From contig NZ_CP026378.1 of assembly GCF_002953215.1 (NCBI RefSeq), forward strand, positions 4,012,540-4,076,539: DNA of 64,000 nucleotides, given 5' to 3'. Origin of the DNA: Mixta calida (GTDB taxonomy: Bacteria; Pseudomonadota; Gammaproteobacteria; Enterobacterales; Enterobacteriaceae). Each line of letters starts with the position of its first letter. Position 1 is the first letter of the stretch. The notes beneath the pieces are model-generated. The model did no database searches. It worked only from the letters and a program-made list of their open reading frames with translations, and was not told the DNA's origin. The position numbers and the translations under genes are program-made. Below are positions 1-8,417 of this stretch, one piece after another.

Positions 1-147
1 GATTGAAGCGGAAGTGTGCTGTAGCAGCAGATGCAGCAGTCCCGTGTTGATTTCACGTAGCGCCGGTAGCTGTTGCACAATCTCATCGGTCACCAGGTGA
101 AAGCCGCGCGCTTTTGCGCTCAGCGAAAGGGTCTGTTGATGCCACAT
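1..147 (-). CDS. yjbQ: YjbQ family protein (UPF0047), 5' part only
   Basis: The 49 visible codons read [20 protein letters not shown] at the N-terminus and end in HTSASI, closely matching E. coli YjbQ (about 138 aa). The gene runs off the left edge, so only about the first third is present. The family has been linked to a weak thiamin phosphate synthase-like activity, but its physiological role is unclear. The ATG at 145–147 is preceded on the minus strand by AAGGAGCAACGTTA, a good ribosome-binding site. In E. coli yjbQ also lies near tyrB, so the neighbourhood supports the call. The stretch 148–263 before the tyrB terminator carries its promoter region and no gene. Confidence 0.9.
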   Translation of the reverse strand, partial: MWHQQTLSLSAKARGFHLVTDEIVQQLPALREINTGLLHLLLQHTSASI

Positions 148-263
148 TAACGTTGCTCCTTATTTGAATGACTCTGTTAAGTGTGCAGCATGTGGCGCAA
201 AGGTAAACCCGTCGGGCGGAAAAAGTCTGTGCGCCGTATCCGGCGCGGCTTTTGTCGGGAAGA

Positions 264-290
264 AATAAAAAAGGCGGCCAGCGCCGCCTG
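264..290 (-). terminator. intrinsic terminator of tyrB
   Basis: A 7-bp perfect stem AGGCGGC / GCCGCCT (272–278 and 283–289, loop CAGC) is followed on the minus strand by a run of T. It lies just downstream of the tyrB stop codon. Confidence 0.85.
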
Positions 291-306
291 ATGGGTAAGG
301 TGAGAA

Positions 307-1500
307 TTACATCACCGCTGCGAAGGCTTCCGCCACCTGATGCACGTTGCGGCTGTTAAGGCCCGCCAGGCACATGCGGCCGCTGTGGATCAGATAGACG
401 CCGAATTCGTTGCGCAGGCGATCGACCTGCTGGGCGCTCAGCCCGGTGTAGCTGAACATGCCGCGCTGCTTCAGCAGATAATCGAAGTCTTTGCCCGGCA
501 GCGCCGTGCTCAACACCGTCACCAGCGACTGACGCATCTCAAGAATACGCAGACGCATCGCTTCCACTTCCGCCAGCCAGTTTGCCTTCAGCGCCTCATC
601 GTTCAGCACGCAGGCTACCACCTGCGCGCCGAAGTTCGGCGGCGAGGAGTAGTTGCGGCGTACGGTAGCCTTCAGCTGACCCTGTACGCGCGTCGCCTCT
701 TCCGCATCGGCGCATACCACCGACAGGCCGCCGACGCGCTCGCCGTAGAGCGAGAATATCTTCGAGAAAGAGTTGCTGATCAGCGCAGAGATGCCCGCGG
801 CGGCGATGGCGCGAATGGCGTAAGCGTCCTCTTCCATACCGGCGCCGTAACCCTGATAGGCGATATCGAGGAAAGGAATCAGCTGACGCGCCTTAAGCAC
901 CTCGACCACGCGATCCCACTGATCGTTAGTGAGATCGGCGCCGGTCGGGTTATGGCAGCAGGGATGCAGCAGCACTACGCTTTGCGCCGGCAGGGTTTGC
1001 AACGTCGCCAGGAAAGCGTCGAACTGCACGCCGTGGGTTTCGGCGTCATACCAGGGATAGGTATTCACCTCAAAACCGGCGCCCGCAAAGATGGCGATAT
1101 GGTTTTCCCAGGTCGGATCGCTGACCCATACCTGCGACTGCGGGAAATAGCGTTTCAGAAAGTCCGCGCCTACTTTCAGCGCGCCGGAGCCGCCTACGGT
1201 CTGGATGGTGGCGATGCGGTTCGCCTGTAAAGCGGGATGCTGCGCGCCAAACAGCAGCGGCGCGATCGCCTGCCGGTAGCTGGCGAGGCCATCCATCGGT
1301 AGATAGAGCGATGCCTGATGCGGCTGGGCATTGAGGCGCGCTTCCGCTTCGGCCACCGCCTGCAGCTGAGGAATGATCCCCTGCTCGTTGTAATAGAGGC
1401 CAATGCTCAGGTTAACCTTGTGCGCCCGCGGATCCTGTTTGAAGGTTTCCATCAGGGTAAGTATCGGATCGCCAGCGTAGGCATCAACTTTCTGAAACAC
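307..1500 (-). CDS. tyrB: aromatic-amino-acid aminotransferase TyrB
   Basis: PLP-dependent class I aminotransferase (397 aa). It carries out the last transamination of tyrosine and phenylalanine synthesis and can also act in leucine and aspartate synthesis; it is cytoplasmic. The sequence aligns end to end with E. coli TyrB, including [13 protein letters not shown] and the PLP-lysine segment [18 protein letters not shown] chose the GTG at 1500: the protein then starts (f)[12 protein letters not shown] like E. coli TyrB and GGAGATTCACC lies directly upstream. A longer frame to 1548 would overlap the upstream gene. The YitT-family gene lies 44 nt upstream on the same strand, so the two could be co-transcribed. 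In E. coli the upstream neighbour is alr, which is absent here. Confidence 0.96.
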   Translation of the reverse strand: MFQKVDAYAGDPILTLMETFKQDPRAHKVNLSIGLYYNEQGIIPQLQAVAEAEARLNAQPHQASLYLPMDGLASYRQAIAPLLFGAQHPALQANRIATIQTVGGSGALKVGADFLKRYFPQSQVWVSDPTWENHIAIFAGAGFEVNTYPWYDAETHGVQFDAFLATLQTLPAQSVVLLHPCCHNPTGADLTNDQWDRVVEVLKARQLIPFLDIAYQGYGAGMEEDAYAIRAIAAAGISALISNSFSKIFSLYGERVGGLSVVCADAEEATRVQGQLKATVRRNYSSPPNFGAQVVACVLNDEALKANWLAEVEAMRLRILEMRQSLVTVLSTALPGKDFDYLLKQRGMFSYTGLSAQQVDRLRNEFGVYLIHSGRMCLAGLNSRNVHQVAEAFAAVM

Positions 1501-1544
1501 GGTGAATCTCCATAATAATAGGTAAAGAGGCACAGCTGCGCAGG

Positions 1545-2159
1545 TCAAACGGCATAACGGCCGGGCCGATGATTTAACGCAATGATCAGGTTCAGGATCA
1601 GCGCGCCGACGACCGACGCCGCCAGCATCGACGCAGAGACCACAAACAGCGAGGCCAGCACCACCCCGCTGTCTACCGCCATTTGCAATTTACCGGCGCG
1701 GATGCCGAAGCGATCCTGTAACCAAAGCGCCAGGATGTTGATGCCGCCCAGGCTGGCCTTATGACGAAACAACACTATAAACCCAACACCCATCATCACG
1801 TTACCGAACAATGTCGCATAAAACGGATTCAACGCGTCGAAATGCATAAACAGCGGATGCAGGCGGGTAAAGATCGACACCAGCGCCACCACGCAAAAGG
1901 TTTTGATCGTAAAAGCCCAGCCCATACGCTTTACCGCCAGCCAGTAGAACGGCAGGTTGATGATGAAAAACAGCAGGCCGAAAGAGCATGAGGTCAGGTA
2001 GCTGAGCAGAAAGGCGATGCCGGCGGTGCTGCCGGTCAGCGCGCCAGCCTGTTTCAACATAACGACGCCAAACGAAACCATCAGCGTGCCAAACAGCAGC
2101 GCCAGCGTATCTTCCAGCAGAGAGTGAGGAACGCGGGCAGGTTGTACAATGTTATCCAT
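1545..2159 (-). CDS. YitT/YczE-type integral membrane protein
   Basis: A 204-aa hydrophobic protein with about five to six predicted membrane segments (for example around residues 17–38, 48–74, 82–100, 113–132 and 155–190). The segment [23 protein letters not shown] and the later [20 protein letters not shown] resemble the YitT/YczE family of inner-membrane proteins of unknown transport function. The start ATG at 2157–2159 follows CAGGTCC. The gene sits between an Lrp/AsnC regulator (upstream) and tyrB (downstream), all on the minus strand, with 226 nt of palindrome-rich DNA before it. Regulation by the neighbouring Lrp-type protein is likely but inferred. The substrate cannot be predicted. 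Confidence 0.85.
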   Translation of the reverse strand: MDNIVQPARVPHSLLEDTLALLFGTLMVSFGVVMLKQAGALTGSTAGIAFLLSYLTSCSFGLLFFIINLPFYWLAVKRMGWAFTIKTFCVVALVSIFTRLHPLFMHFDALNPFYATLFGNVMMGVGFIVLFRHKASLGGINILALWLQDRFGIRAGKLQMAVDSGVVLASLFVVSASMLAASVVGALILNLIIALNHRPGRYAV

Positions 2160-2277
2160 GGACCTGATGACCAGAGTAAAAAGATAACCGACAGCAAGAA
2201 TCGCACCATAAACGCAGCGGCCCGGCGACTTTATCTGGCGAGCGGGATAACCTATTGAAAATTACAGGAGCTTTTTT

Positions 2278-2405
2278 TGCACGTCTCGCGCAAAATATTG
2301 CCGATCCATGCATTCAGCGTGCATCGATGGATTTTACAACGCACAGTTCAACGTAAATGCGCCCGTAACGCACCACCTTGGTGCATCATGCACTTTTAAC
2401 GTGCA
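2278..2405. promoter_or_regulatory. cluster of TGCAC/GTGCA inverted repeats (candidate Lrp-family operators)
   Basis: Several inverted repeats lie in the gap between the YitT gene and the Lrp-type regulator and over the end of the latter: ATGCATTCAGCGTGCAT at 2308–2324, GCACCACCTTGGTGC at 2370–2384, GTGCATCATGCAC at 2381–2393, and ATGCAC…GTGCA at 2388–2405. A further TGCACG half-site lies at 2278–2283. A 17-bp site of the same design lies upstream of the regulator at 2961–2977. Their position fits binding by the Lrp-type protein to control the YitT gene, but this is inference. Confidence 0.55.
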
Positions 2406-2871
2406 GAGACGGGGCGATCATCAGGCCGTTCTCTTTTAATCTTTCCAGCACCACGGATGTTTTTACATGCGCCACGCTGCGATGCCCTGCCACCATTTCG
2501 CTGATCAACGCGCTCAATTCCGCCAGGCTCGCGACCGCTACCTTCAACAGATAGTCGGCGTCGCCGGTAGTTTTCCAGGCGTCGACGATCGCGCTCTGCT
2601 CCGCCACCATGCGATGAAAGCTGGTGACATAGTCGCTGGTGTGATTAAGCAGACGCACCTCAATCAGGCCGATCATGCCCAACCCGACCGCATCCGGGGA
2701 GACACGGGCGTGATAGCCAAGAATAAGGTTAGCCTGTTCAAGGCTGATGCGACGGCGGGAACACTGCGAGGCGGACAGGCCCACCAAATCGCTGAGCTCC
2801 TGGTTGGTTAGCCGACCATTGCTTTGCAGCAGGGTCAAAATTTTCAGATCGTAATCGTCGATGTGTGTCAT
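2386..2871 (-). CDS. Lrp/AsnC family transcriptional regulator
   Basis: A 161-aa protein with the Lrp layout. The N-terminal winged helix-turn-helix covers about residues 5–55 (DDYDLKILTLLQSNGRLTNQELSDLVGLSASQCSRRR). The C-terminal RAM/ligand-binding domain covers about 65–150 (WKTTGDADYLLKVAVASLAEL). Such proteins form octamers or similar assemblies and sense amino acids or related compounds. It is not the global Lrp itself, judging from residues and context. It lies immediately upstream of the YitT-type gene, with dnaB upstream of it. The palindrome at 2961–2977, about 90 nt before its start codon, is a candidate autoregulatory operator. The true ligand is unknown. Confidence 0.92.
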   Translation of the reverse strand: MTHIDDYDLKILTLLQSNGRLTNQELSDLVGLSASQCSRRRISLEQANLILGYHARVSPDAVGLGMIGLIEVRLLNHTSDYVTSFHRMVAEQSAIVDAWKTTGDADYLLKVAVASLAELSALISEMVAGHRSVAHVKTSVVLERLKENGLMIAPSLHVKSA

Positions 2872-2960
2872 GGCATTTTGCCGCTCTCTGCGCCGAAATC
2901 GTTACAGATATGCGCAGGAGCGGCAAATGTCCAACACAATTTTATGATGATACGGACGCG

Positions 2961-2977
2961 ATGCACAAAACGTGCAT
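2961..2977. promoter_or_regulatory. 17-bp palindrome ATGCAC-N5-GTGCAT upstream of Lrp-type gene
   Basis: ATGCACAAAACGTGCAT has two perfect 6-bp arms separated by 5 bp. It lies between the dnaB stop codon and the Lrp-type gene. The same 6-5-6 design recurs at 2308–2324 ahead of the YitT gene, which suggests one protein binds both. Confidence 0.6.
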
Positions 2978-2978
2978 G

Positions 2979-4385
2979 CTATTCGTCGTCGTATTGCGGC
3001 CCGGCATAGTTGTCGAAACGCGACCATTGTCCGTTGAAGGTGAGGCGTACGGTGCCGATCGGGCCGTTACGCTGCTTACCGATAATGATCTCGGCGATGC
3101 CTTTCAGATCGCTGTTTTCGTGATAAACCTCGTCACGGTAGATAAACATGATCAGGTCGGCGTCCTGCTCGATCGAGCCGGATTCACGCAGATCGGAGTT
3201 GACCGGACGTTTATCGGCGCGCTGCTCCAGCGAGCGGTTAAGCTGCGACAGCGCCACCACCGGCACGTTCAGCTCTTTCGCCAGCGCCTTCAGCGAGCGG
3301 GAGATCTCGGCAATCTCCAGCGTACGGTTGTCGGAAAGCGACGGTACGCGCATTAGCTGCAGGTAGTCGATCATGATCATGCTCAGGCCGTCGTTTTCAC
3401 GGAACACGCGACGCGCGCGCGAGCGCACCTCGGTCGGCGTCAGGCCGGAGGAATCATCGATATAGATGTTCTTTTTCTCCAGCAGAATGCCCATGGTGCC
3501 GGAGATGCGTGCCCAGTCCTCATCATCCAGTTGGCCGGTACGGATACGCGTCTGGTCCACGCGCGACAGCGACGCCAGCATACGCATCATGATCTGTTCG
3601 CTGGGCATCTCCAGACTGAAGATCAGCACCGGTTTATCCTGTAACATCGCGGCGTTTTCGCACAGGTTCATGGCGAAGGTGGTTTTACCCATCGAGGGTC
3701 GCGCGGCGACGATAATCAAGTCGGAGCGCTGCAAACCTGCGGTTTTCTTGTTGAGATCCTGATAGCCGGTATCGACGCCGGTTACGCCGTCGTGCGGCGT
3801 CTGATAGAGCGATTCGATGCGCGAAACGGTCGCTTCCAGGATCTGCTCGATATTCTTCGGGCCTTCATCTTTATTGGCGCGCTGTTCGGCGATTTTAAAA
3901 ACGTTCGACTCCGCGAAGTCGAGCAGATCTTCACTGCTGCGCCCCTGCGGATCGTAGCCGGCGTCGGCGATCTGGTTAGCGACCGCGATCATTTCACGCA
4001 CGACCGCGCGTTCGCGCACGATATCGGCGTAGGCGTTGATGTTTGCCGCGCTGGGGGTGTTTTTCGACAGCTCGGCCAGGTAAGCGAAGCCGCCGACCAT
4101 ATCCAGCTCGCCGCGCTGCTCCAACGAATCCGAAAGGGTAATCAGGTCGATAGGCTGGCTGGCTTCCAGCAGCCGCTGCATTTCACTGAATATCAGACGA
4201 TGAGGGCGGCTGTAAAAGTCTTCGGCCACTACGCGCTCTGAGACGTTGTCCCAACGCTCGTTGTCCAGCATCAACCCGCCCAGCACCGACTGCTCCGCTT
4301 CCAGCGAATGGGGCGGCAATTTCAGCCCTTCTACCTGGCGATCGCGAACCTCGTTGGATTTGTTGGTGGGTTTATTTCCTGCCAT
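2979..4385 (-). CDS. dnaB: replicative DNA helicase DnaB
   Basis: Hexameric 5'→3' helicase of the replisome (468 aa), near-identical to E. coli DnaB. The N-terminal DnaG/DnaC-interacting domain carries LPPHSLEAEQSVLGGLMLDNERWD. The RecA-like core has Walker A ARPSMGKTT, the Walker B region MIMIDYLQLMRVP, and RESGSIEQDADLIMFIYRDE. The start at 4385 gives MAGNKPTNK, matching E. coli MAGNKPFNK; the open frame continues upstream to 4496 but that extension is not conserved. Divergent qor starts 110 nt away. In E. coli alr follows dnaB; here the Lrp-type regulator follows instead. Confidence 0.98.
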   Translation of the reverse strand: MAGNKPTNKSNEVRDRQVEGLKLPPHSLEAEQSVLGGLMLDNERWDNVSERVVAEDFYSRPHRLIFSEMQRLLEASQPIDLITLSDSLEQRGELDMVGGFAYLAELSKNTPSAANINAYADIVRERAVVREMIAVANQIADAGYDPQGRSSEDLLDFAESNVFKIAEQRANKDEGPKNIEQILEATVSRIESLYQTPHDGVTGVDTGYQDLNKKTAGLQRSDLIIVAARPSMGKTTFAMNLCENAAMLQDKPVLIFSLEMPSEQIMMRMLASLSRVDQTRIRTGQLDDEDWARISGTMGILLEKKNIYIDDSSGLTPTEVRSRARRVFRENDGLSMIMIDYLQLMRVPSLSDNRTLEIAEISRSLKALAKELNVPVVALSQLNRSLEQRADKRPVNSDLRESGSIEQDADLIMFIYRDEVYHENSDLKGIAEIIIGKQRNGPIGTVRLTFNGQWSRFDNYAGPQYDDE

Positions 4386-4494
4386 AGTGAATGCAATACC
4401 GAATGTGTGAGTGACGCGCAAGTATACCTGTTTTTTACCGCTTTTACGCCCGTCCGGCGCGAATTCCGGCTGCCGGAAACCATGAGGAGCAAAC

Positions 4495-5478
4495 ATGGCA
4501 AAACGTATTCAGATAGCCCGCCACGGCGGCCCGGAAGAGCTGCAATGGGTTGACTTCGATCCCGCCGAACCGGGGGAATATGAAGTGCAGGTGGAGAACA
4601 AAGCCATCGGCATAAATTACATCGATACCTACGTGCGCAGCGGCCTGTATCCGGCCCCGTCGCTGCCTTCCGGCATCGGTACCGAGGCGGCGGGCGTGGT
4701 GCTGAAGATCGGTAGCGGCGTCACCGCCATTAAGCCTGGCGATCGGGTGGTTTACGCGCAGGCGCCGCTGGGGGCCTACAGCGAAATTCACAATGTACAT
4801 CAGGATAAAATCGCGCTACTGCCGGACGCCATTTCCTTCGAGCAGGCGGCGGCGGCGTTTTTAAAAGGGCTGACAGTGCATTACCTGCTGCGTCAGACCT
4901 ATGAAGTGCAGCCTGACGAAACCTTTCTGTTTCACGCAGCGGCGGGCGGCGTCGGGCTGATCGCCTGTCAATGGGCGAAAGCGCTGGGCGCGCACCTGAT
5001 CGGCACCGTCGGCTCGGCAGAAAAAGCGCAGCTGGCGAAAGATCACGGCGCCTGGGCGACCATAAACTATCAGGAAGAGGATATCGTCCAGCGCGTCAGC
5101 GAGCTGACCGACGGTAAGAAAGTGCGCGTGGTGTATGACTCGGTGGGCAAAGCGACGTGGGAAGCCTCGCTTGACTGCTTACAGCGACGCGGCCTGATGG
5201 TGAGCTTCGGCAATGCCTCCGGTCCGGTGACCGGCGTGAATCTGGCGATCCTGAATCAGAAAGGCTCGCTTTATCTGACGCGCCCTTCCCTTAATGGCTA
5301 TATCACCACGCGTGACGAGCTTCAGCGCGCCGGTAACGATCTCTTTTCGATGATCGCCAGCGGTGCGATCAAGGTTAACGTGCCGGAAAATCAGCGTTTC
5401 CCGTTGCGCGACGCGCAGCAAGCCCATATCACGCTGGAAAGCCGCTCGACGCGCGGTTCCAGCCTGCTGATTCCGTAA
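4495..5478 (+). CDS. qor: NADPH:quinone oxidoreductase (zeta-crystallin type)
   Basis: A 327-aa zinc-independent medium-chain dehydrogenase/reductase that reduces quinones with NADPH in the cytoplasm. The GroES-like N-terminal half includes GINYIDTYVRSGLYPAPSLPSGIGTEAAGVV. The NADPH-binding Rossmann motif AAAGGVGLIACQWAKALGA lies near residues 147–165, followed by GKATWEASLDCLQRRGLMVSFGNASGPV. Length and sequence match E. coli Qor. ATGAGGAGCAAAC before the ATG gives a good ribosome-binding site. It is divergent from dnaB, as in E. coli, and is followed by a strong terminator. Confidence 0.95.
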   Translation: MAKRIQIARHGGPEELQWVDFDPAEPGEYEVQVENKAIGINYIDTYVRSGLYPAPSLPSGIGTEAAGVVLKIGSGVTAIKPGDRVVYAQAPLGAYSEIHNVHQDKIALLPDAISFEQAAAAFLKGLTVHYLLRQTYEVQPDETFLFHAAAGGVGLIACQWAKALGAHLIGTVGSAEKAQLAKDHGAWATINYQEEDIVQRVSELTDGKKVRVVYDSVGKATWEASLDCLQRRGLMVSFGNASGPVTGVNLAILNQKGSLYLTRPSLNGYITTRDELQRAGNDLFSMIASGAIKVNVPENQRFPLRDAQQAHITLESRSTRGSSLLIP

Positions 5479-5496
5479 CGGTTCAGGCAAAAAAAT

Positions 5497-5530
5497 GGGG
5501 CCTCCCGCAGGAAGCCCCTTTTCTTTTTTA
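5497..5530 (+). terminator. intrinsic terminator of qor
   Basis: GGGGCCTCC / GGAAGCCCC stem (5497–5505 and 5510–5518, one mismatch) followed by TTTTCTTTTTT, 18 nt after the qor stop. Confidence 0.85.
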
Positions 5531-5753
5531 TCATTCGCGCTGTTGTAGAGTACAGCGGCGATGGATTGTTTCGACTCAACGGAAAACAGTCTCGCAGAAT
5601 TCATAAGTAAAAAATATGTTTAATTGCGAAAAAACGCTAAGCAAAATATCACTCTGTGATCCAGCCCGCATCCTGACCGCTATTTTCCGTTCAACTCTTT
5701 GATAGCTAACTATCAATTTTCAACGCAATGGGTGTTTTGACACGCGGAGGACA
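5531..5753. other. gene-free interval between the qor and dusA terminators
   Basis: The full qor–dusA gap is 5479–5802. It contains the two convergent terminators (listed separately) and about 220 nt of AT-rich sequence in which I see no supportable gene. E. coli has pspG in this position; no PspG-like reading frame is present here. Confidence 0.6.
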
Positions 5754-5782
5754 TAAAAAAACCTGCACGTCGCCGCACAGGT
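5754..5782 (-). terminator. intrinsic terminator of dusA
   Basis: Arms ACCTGCACG (5761–5769) and CGCACAGGT (5774–5782) pair with two non-Watson–Crick positions. Seven A residues at 5754–5760 give the T tract on the minus strand. Confidence 0.75.
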
Positions 5783-5802
5783 TTTAACATATTTAAAACA
5801 CA

Positions 5803-6852
<1,050 letters not shown>

Positions 6853-7152
6853 TTCTGTACTTTTAAATGTGTTTTGCTTTTTCGGCGCCGACCACAGAGC
6901 GGAATAGCGCGTCTCTGCCGGGATGAATAAAATCTGGCCTACTATAACACACAAAAACGTCAACGCGCCGACGTGACTTTACGCCAGCCGTTGCCGAAAC
7001 AGAGAGCCAACGCTATTGGTTGCCAGGCGCTGATCCCGCAGAGACGTACGTCCCGTTACAGGCACGGTTAATCCTGCCGTAGTGTCGGTCGATTTGAGTC
7101 TGCAACGGCTACGTGGTCGGAATCCTGACCAATGAATGAGGGCTGTAATCTG
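6853..7152. other. dusA upstream region, no gene seen
   Basis: 300 nt between the dusA start and the end of the small membrane-protein gene. It holds the presumed dusA promoter. I found no gene, clear repeat or RNA signature in the rest. Confidence 0.5.
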
Positions 7153-7422
7153 TCAACGCTTTAACTTTCTGATTGCTATTTTAAACAGCCAGTAAAGAGC
7201 TGTCGCGTAAACGCTGACAACGGCAATTATCGAAATGAACGTAACCGGATCTGCATCTGGTTCGTATATATCCTCCTGATAACGGCTAAAAATCTGGTAG
7301 AGATAGTCAATTATCCAGGTCGACGGACGATGGAGCGGCATATCGTAGCGAGATAAGGCAAACGCCAGAATAAAGCACAGCACGAAGCCGCCAGCCTTTT
7401 TAACGAAATTTGCAATTCGCAA
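7153..7422 (-). CDS. small two-helix membrane protein, candidate immunity protein
   Basis: An 89-aa protein with a hydrophobic stretch at about residues 8–25 (KKAGGFVLCFILAFALS), a polar middle (about 26–58, DMPLHRPS…YEPDADPV) and a second hydrophobic stretch at about 59–82, ending in a positive tail KIAIRKLKR. This predicts two membrane segments. The start is TTG at 7420–7422, with AAGGAG at the right distance upstream; no ATG occurs before residue 28. It overlaps the last 23 nt of the upstream Tlde1-like gene, implying translational coupling. That layout is typical of toxin–immunity pairs, so I infer it protects the producer. I do not recognise the family by sequence. Confidence 0.65.
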   Translation of the reverse strand: MRIANFVKKAGGFVLCFILAFALSRYDMPLHRPSTWIIDYLYQIFSRYQEDIYEPDADPVTFISIIAVVSVYATALYWLFKIAIRKLKR

Positions 7423-7930
7423 AATCGTGATCTCCTTGTACGTCTCTATAACCGAACGCCATCAGCCCAGTGCGTGAGCCTTGAACGAGCATCTTTTTTG
7501 TTTTTAATAACGCATTTCTGACAACGTAAAAATCAGGGCGATTAACGAAAGTTATGCATCCTTCGCTTACCCCGGAACCATCGGGCCGCAACGGATGCAG
7601 GCGAAAGCCGCCACGCGAGATGCCATTTACGAAAATATGTTCGTCCATTGTCTGGGCATTAAAGAGCGCAAACCATTCATAATGATTCGAACTGAACCAC
7701 AGGTCACCGGCCGCCGCCCTGGCTCGGTTCTTTAAGCTTCCTTCATGCCGTGGCACAATCCAGTAACGGCCCACTGGGATTGCGCTGTTTTTCAAAAACG
7801 CGCAGTCAGGATCGTTGGTGTAGGGTTTTTGGCCGCTGAATACCGGGAACGTCCCTACGCCGTAAACGTGTAGCTTTGCTTCCCCGCCGCCCTTTGTCAG
7901 ATCGTTATACGTCATCCTCATGATTTGCAT
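7400..7930 (-). CDS. putative Tlde1-like (DUF2778) L,D-transpeptidase toxin
   Basis: A 176-aa protein without a signal peptide. IPVGRYWIVPR (about 51–61) and GFRLHPLRPDGSGVSEGCITF (about 108–128) place a histidine (H112) and a Ser-x-Gly-Cys group (S122–C125) as in the L,D-transpeptidase-like fold of Tlde1/DUF2778. Tlde1 proteins are type VI secretion effectors that cleave or mis-exchange peptidoglycan stem peptides in the periplasm of rivals. AGGGA lies 8 nt before the ATG at 7930; an in-frame ATG at codon 6 is an alternative. No vgrG, hcp or PAAR gene is in the window, so secretion by T6SS is inference. The gene looks more AT-rich than its neighbours, which suggests acquisition. Confidence 0.72.
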   Translation of the reverse strand: MQIMRMTYNDLTKGGGEAKLHVYGVGTFPVFSGQKPYTNDPDCAFLKNSAIPVGRYWIVPRHEGSLKNRARAAAGDLWFSSNHYEWFALFNAQTMDEHIFVNGISRGGFRLHPLRPDGSGVSEGCITFVNRPDFYVVRNALLKTKKMLVQGSRTGLMAFGYRDVQGDHDFANCKFR

Positions 7931-8417
7931 AAAAACAATCCCTGTTGTTTGTTATTTAGACTGATGCCAGTACGACTGAGTAAAAAATAAACTGCACGCC
8001 TTTTCAATCACTTCAGCTTAATCTTTCCGTAAACCCGGCGTTACTTAACATAATGGATCCTACGCGCACAGATGAAACGGCACTCGCCGCGCGTCGGCTG
8101 CAAACGGCGTATTTTTAGCCGTTTAATTATCGGAATATGGATAAACGGAGCGAATAAAACGTGCATAAAACCGGCCCGAAAATACATAGCCTGTTCTTGA
8201 TGTGAAAGCCGTGCAAAGCTATCAGCAATGTCCAGCCTAAATAGTCGAACATGCTGTGCGGGCAACTCTGCGTCATTAGTGAGGCTAAGATTTTGAAATG
8301 CCCGATCCGTTTGGGCCGGGATATGTAAATCGTGGCAGGAAAACCGCGCCGGACGCCGGGCAGCCTTAAAGTGGTGTTTGCCTGAAAGCCGCGCCGTTTC
8401 CGGCGCAGCCTGCATTA
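7931..8417. other. 487-nt interval with no supportable gene
   Basis: The space between the toxin-like gene and the TraF_2-type gene. A 124-codon open frame on the minus strand (8041–8415) has no domain-like sequence and begins inside the hairpin that follows the upstream gene, so I do not call it. The GCGCCG / CGGCGC hairpin at 8391–8406 may terminate the TraF_2-type gene but has only a short T tract. Confidence 0.5.

Noticed and set aside
8041-8415. 124-codon open frame on the minus strand after the TraF_2-type gene
   Set aside because: It begins inside the hairpin that follows the upstream stop codon, has no good ribosome-binding site, and its composition (many Arg, His, Ala) does not resemble a folded protein.
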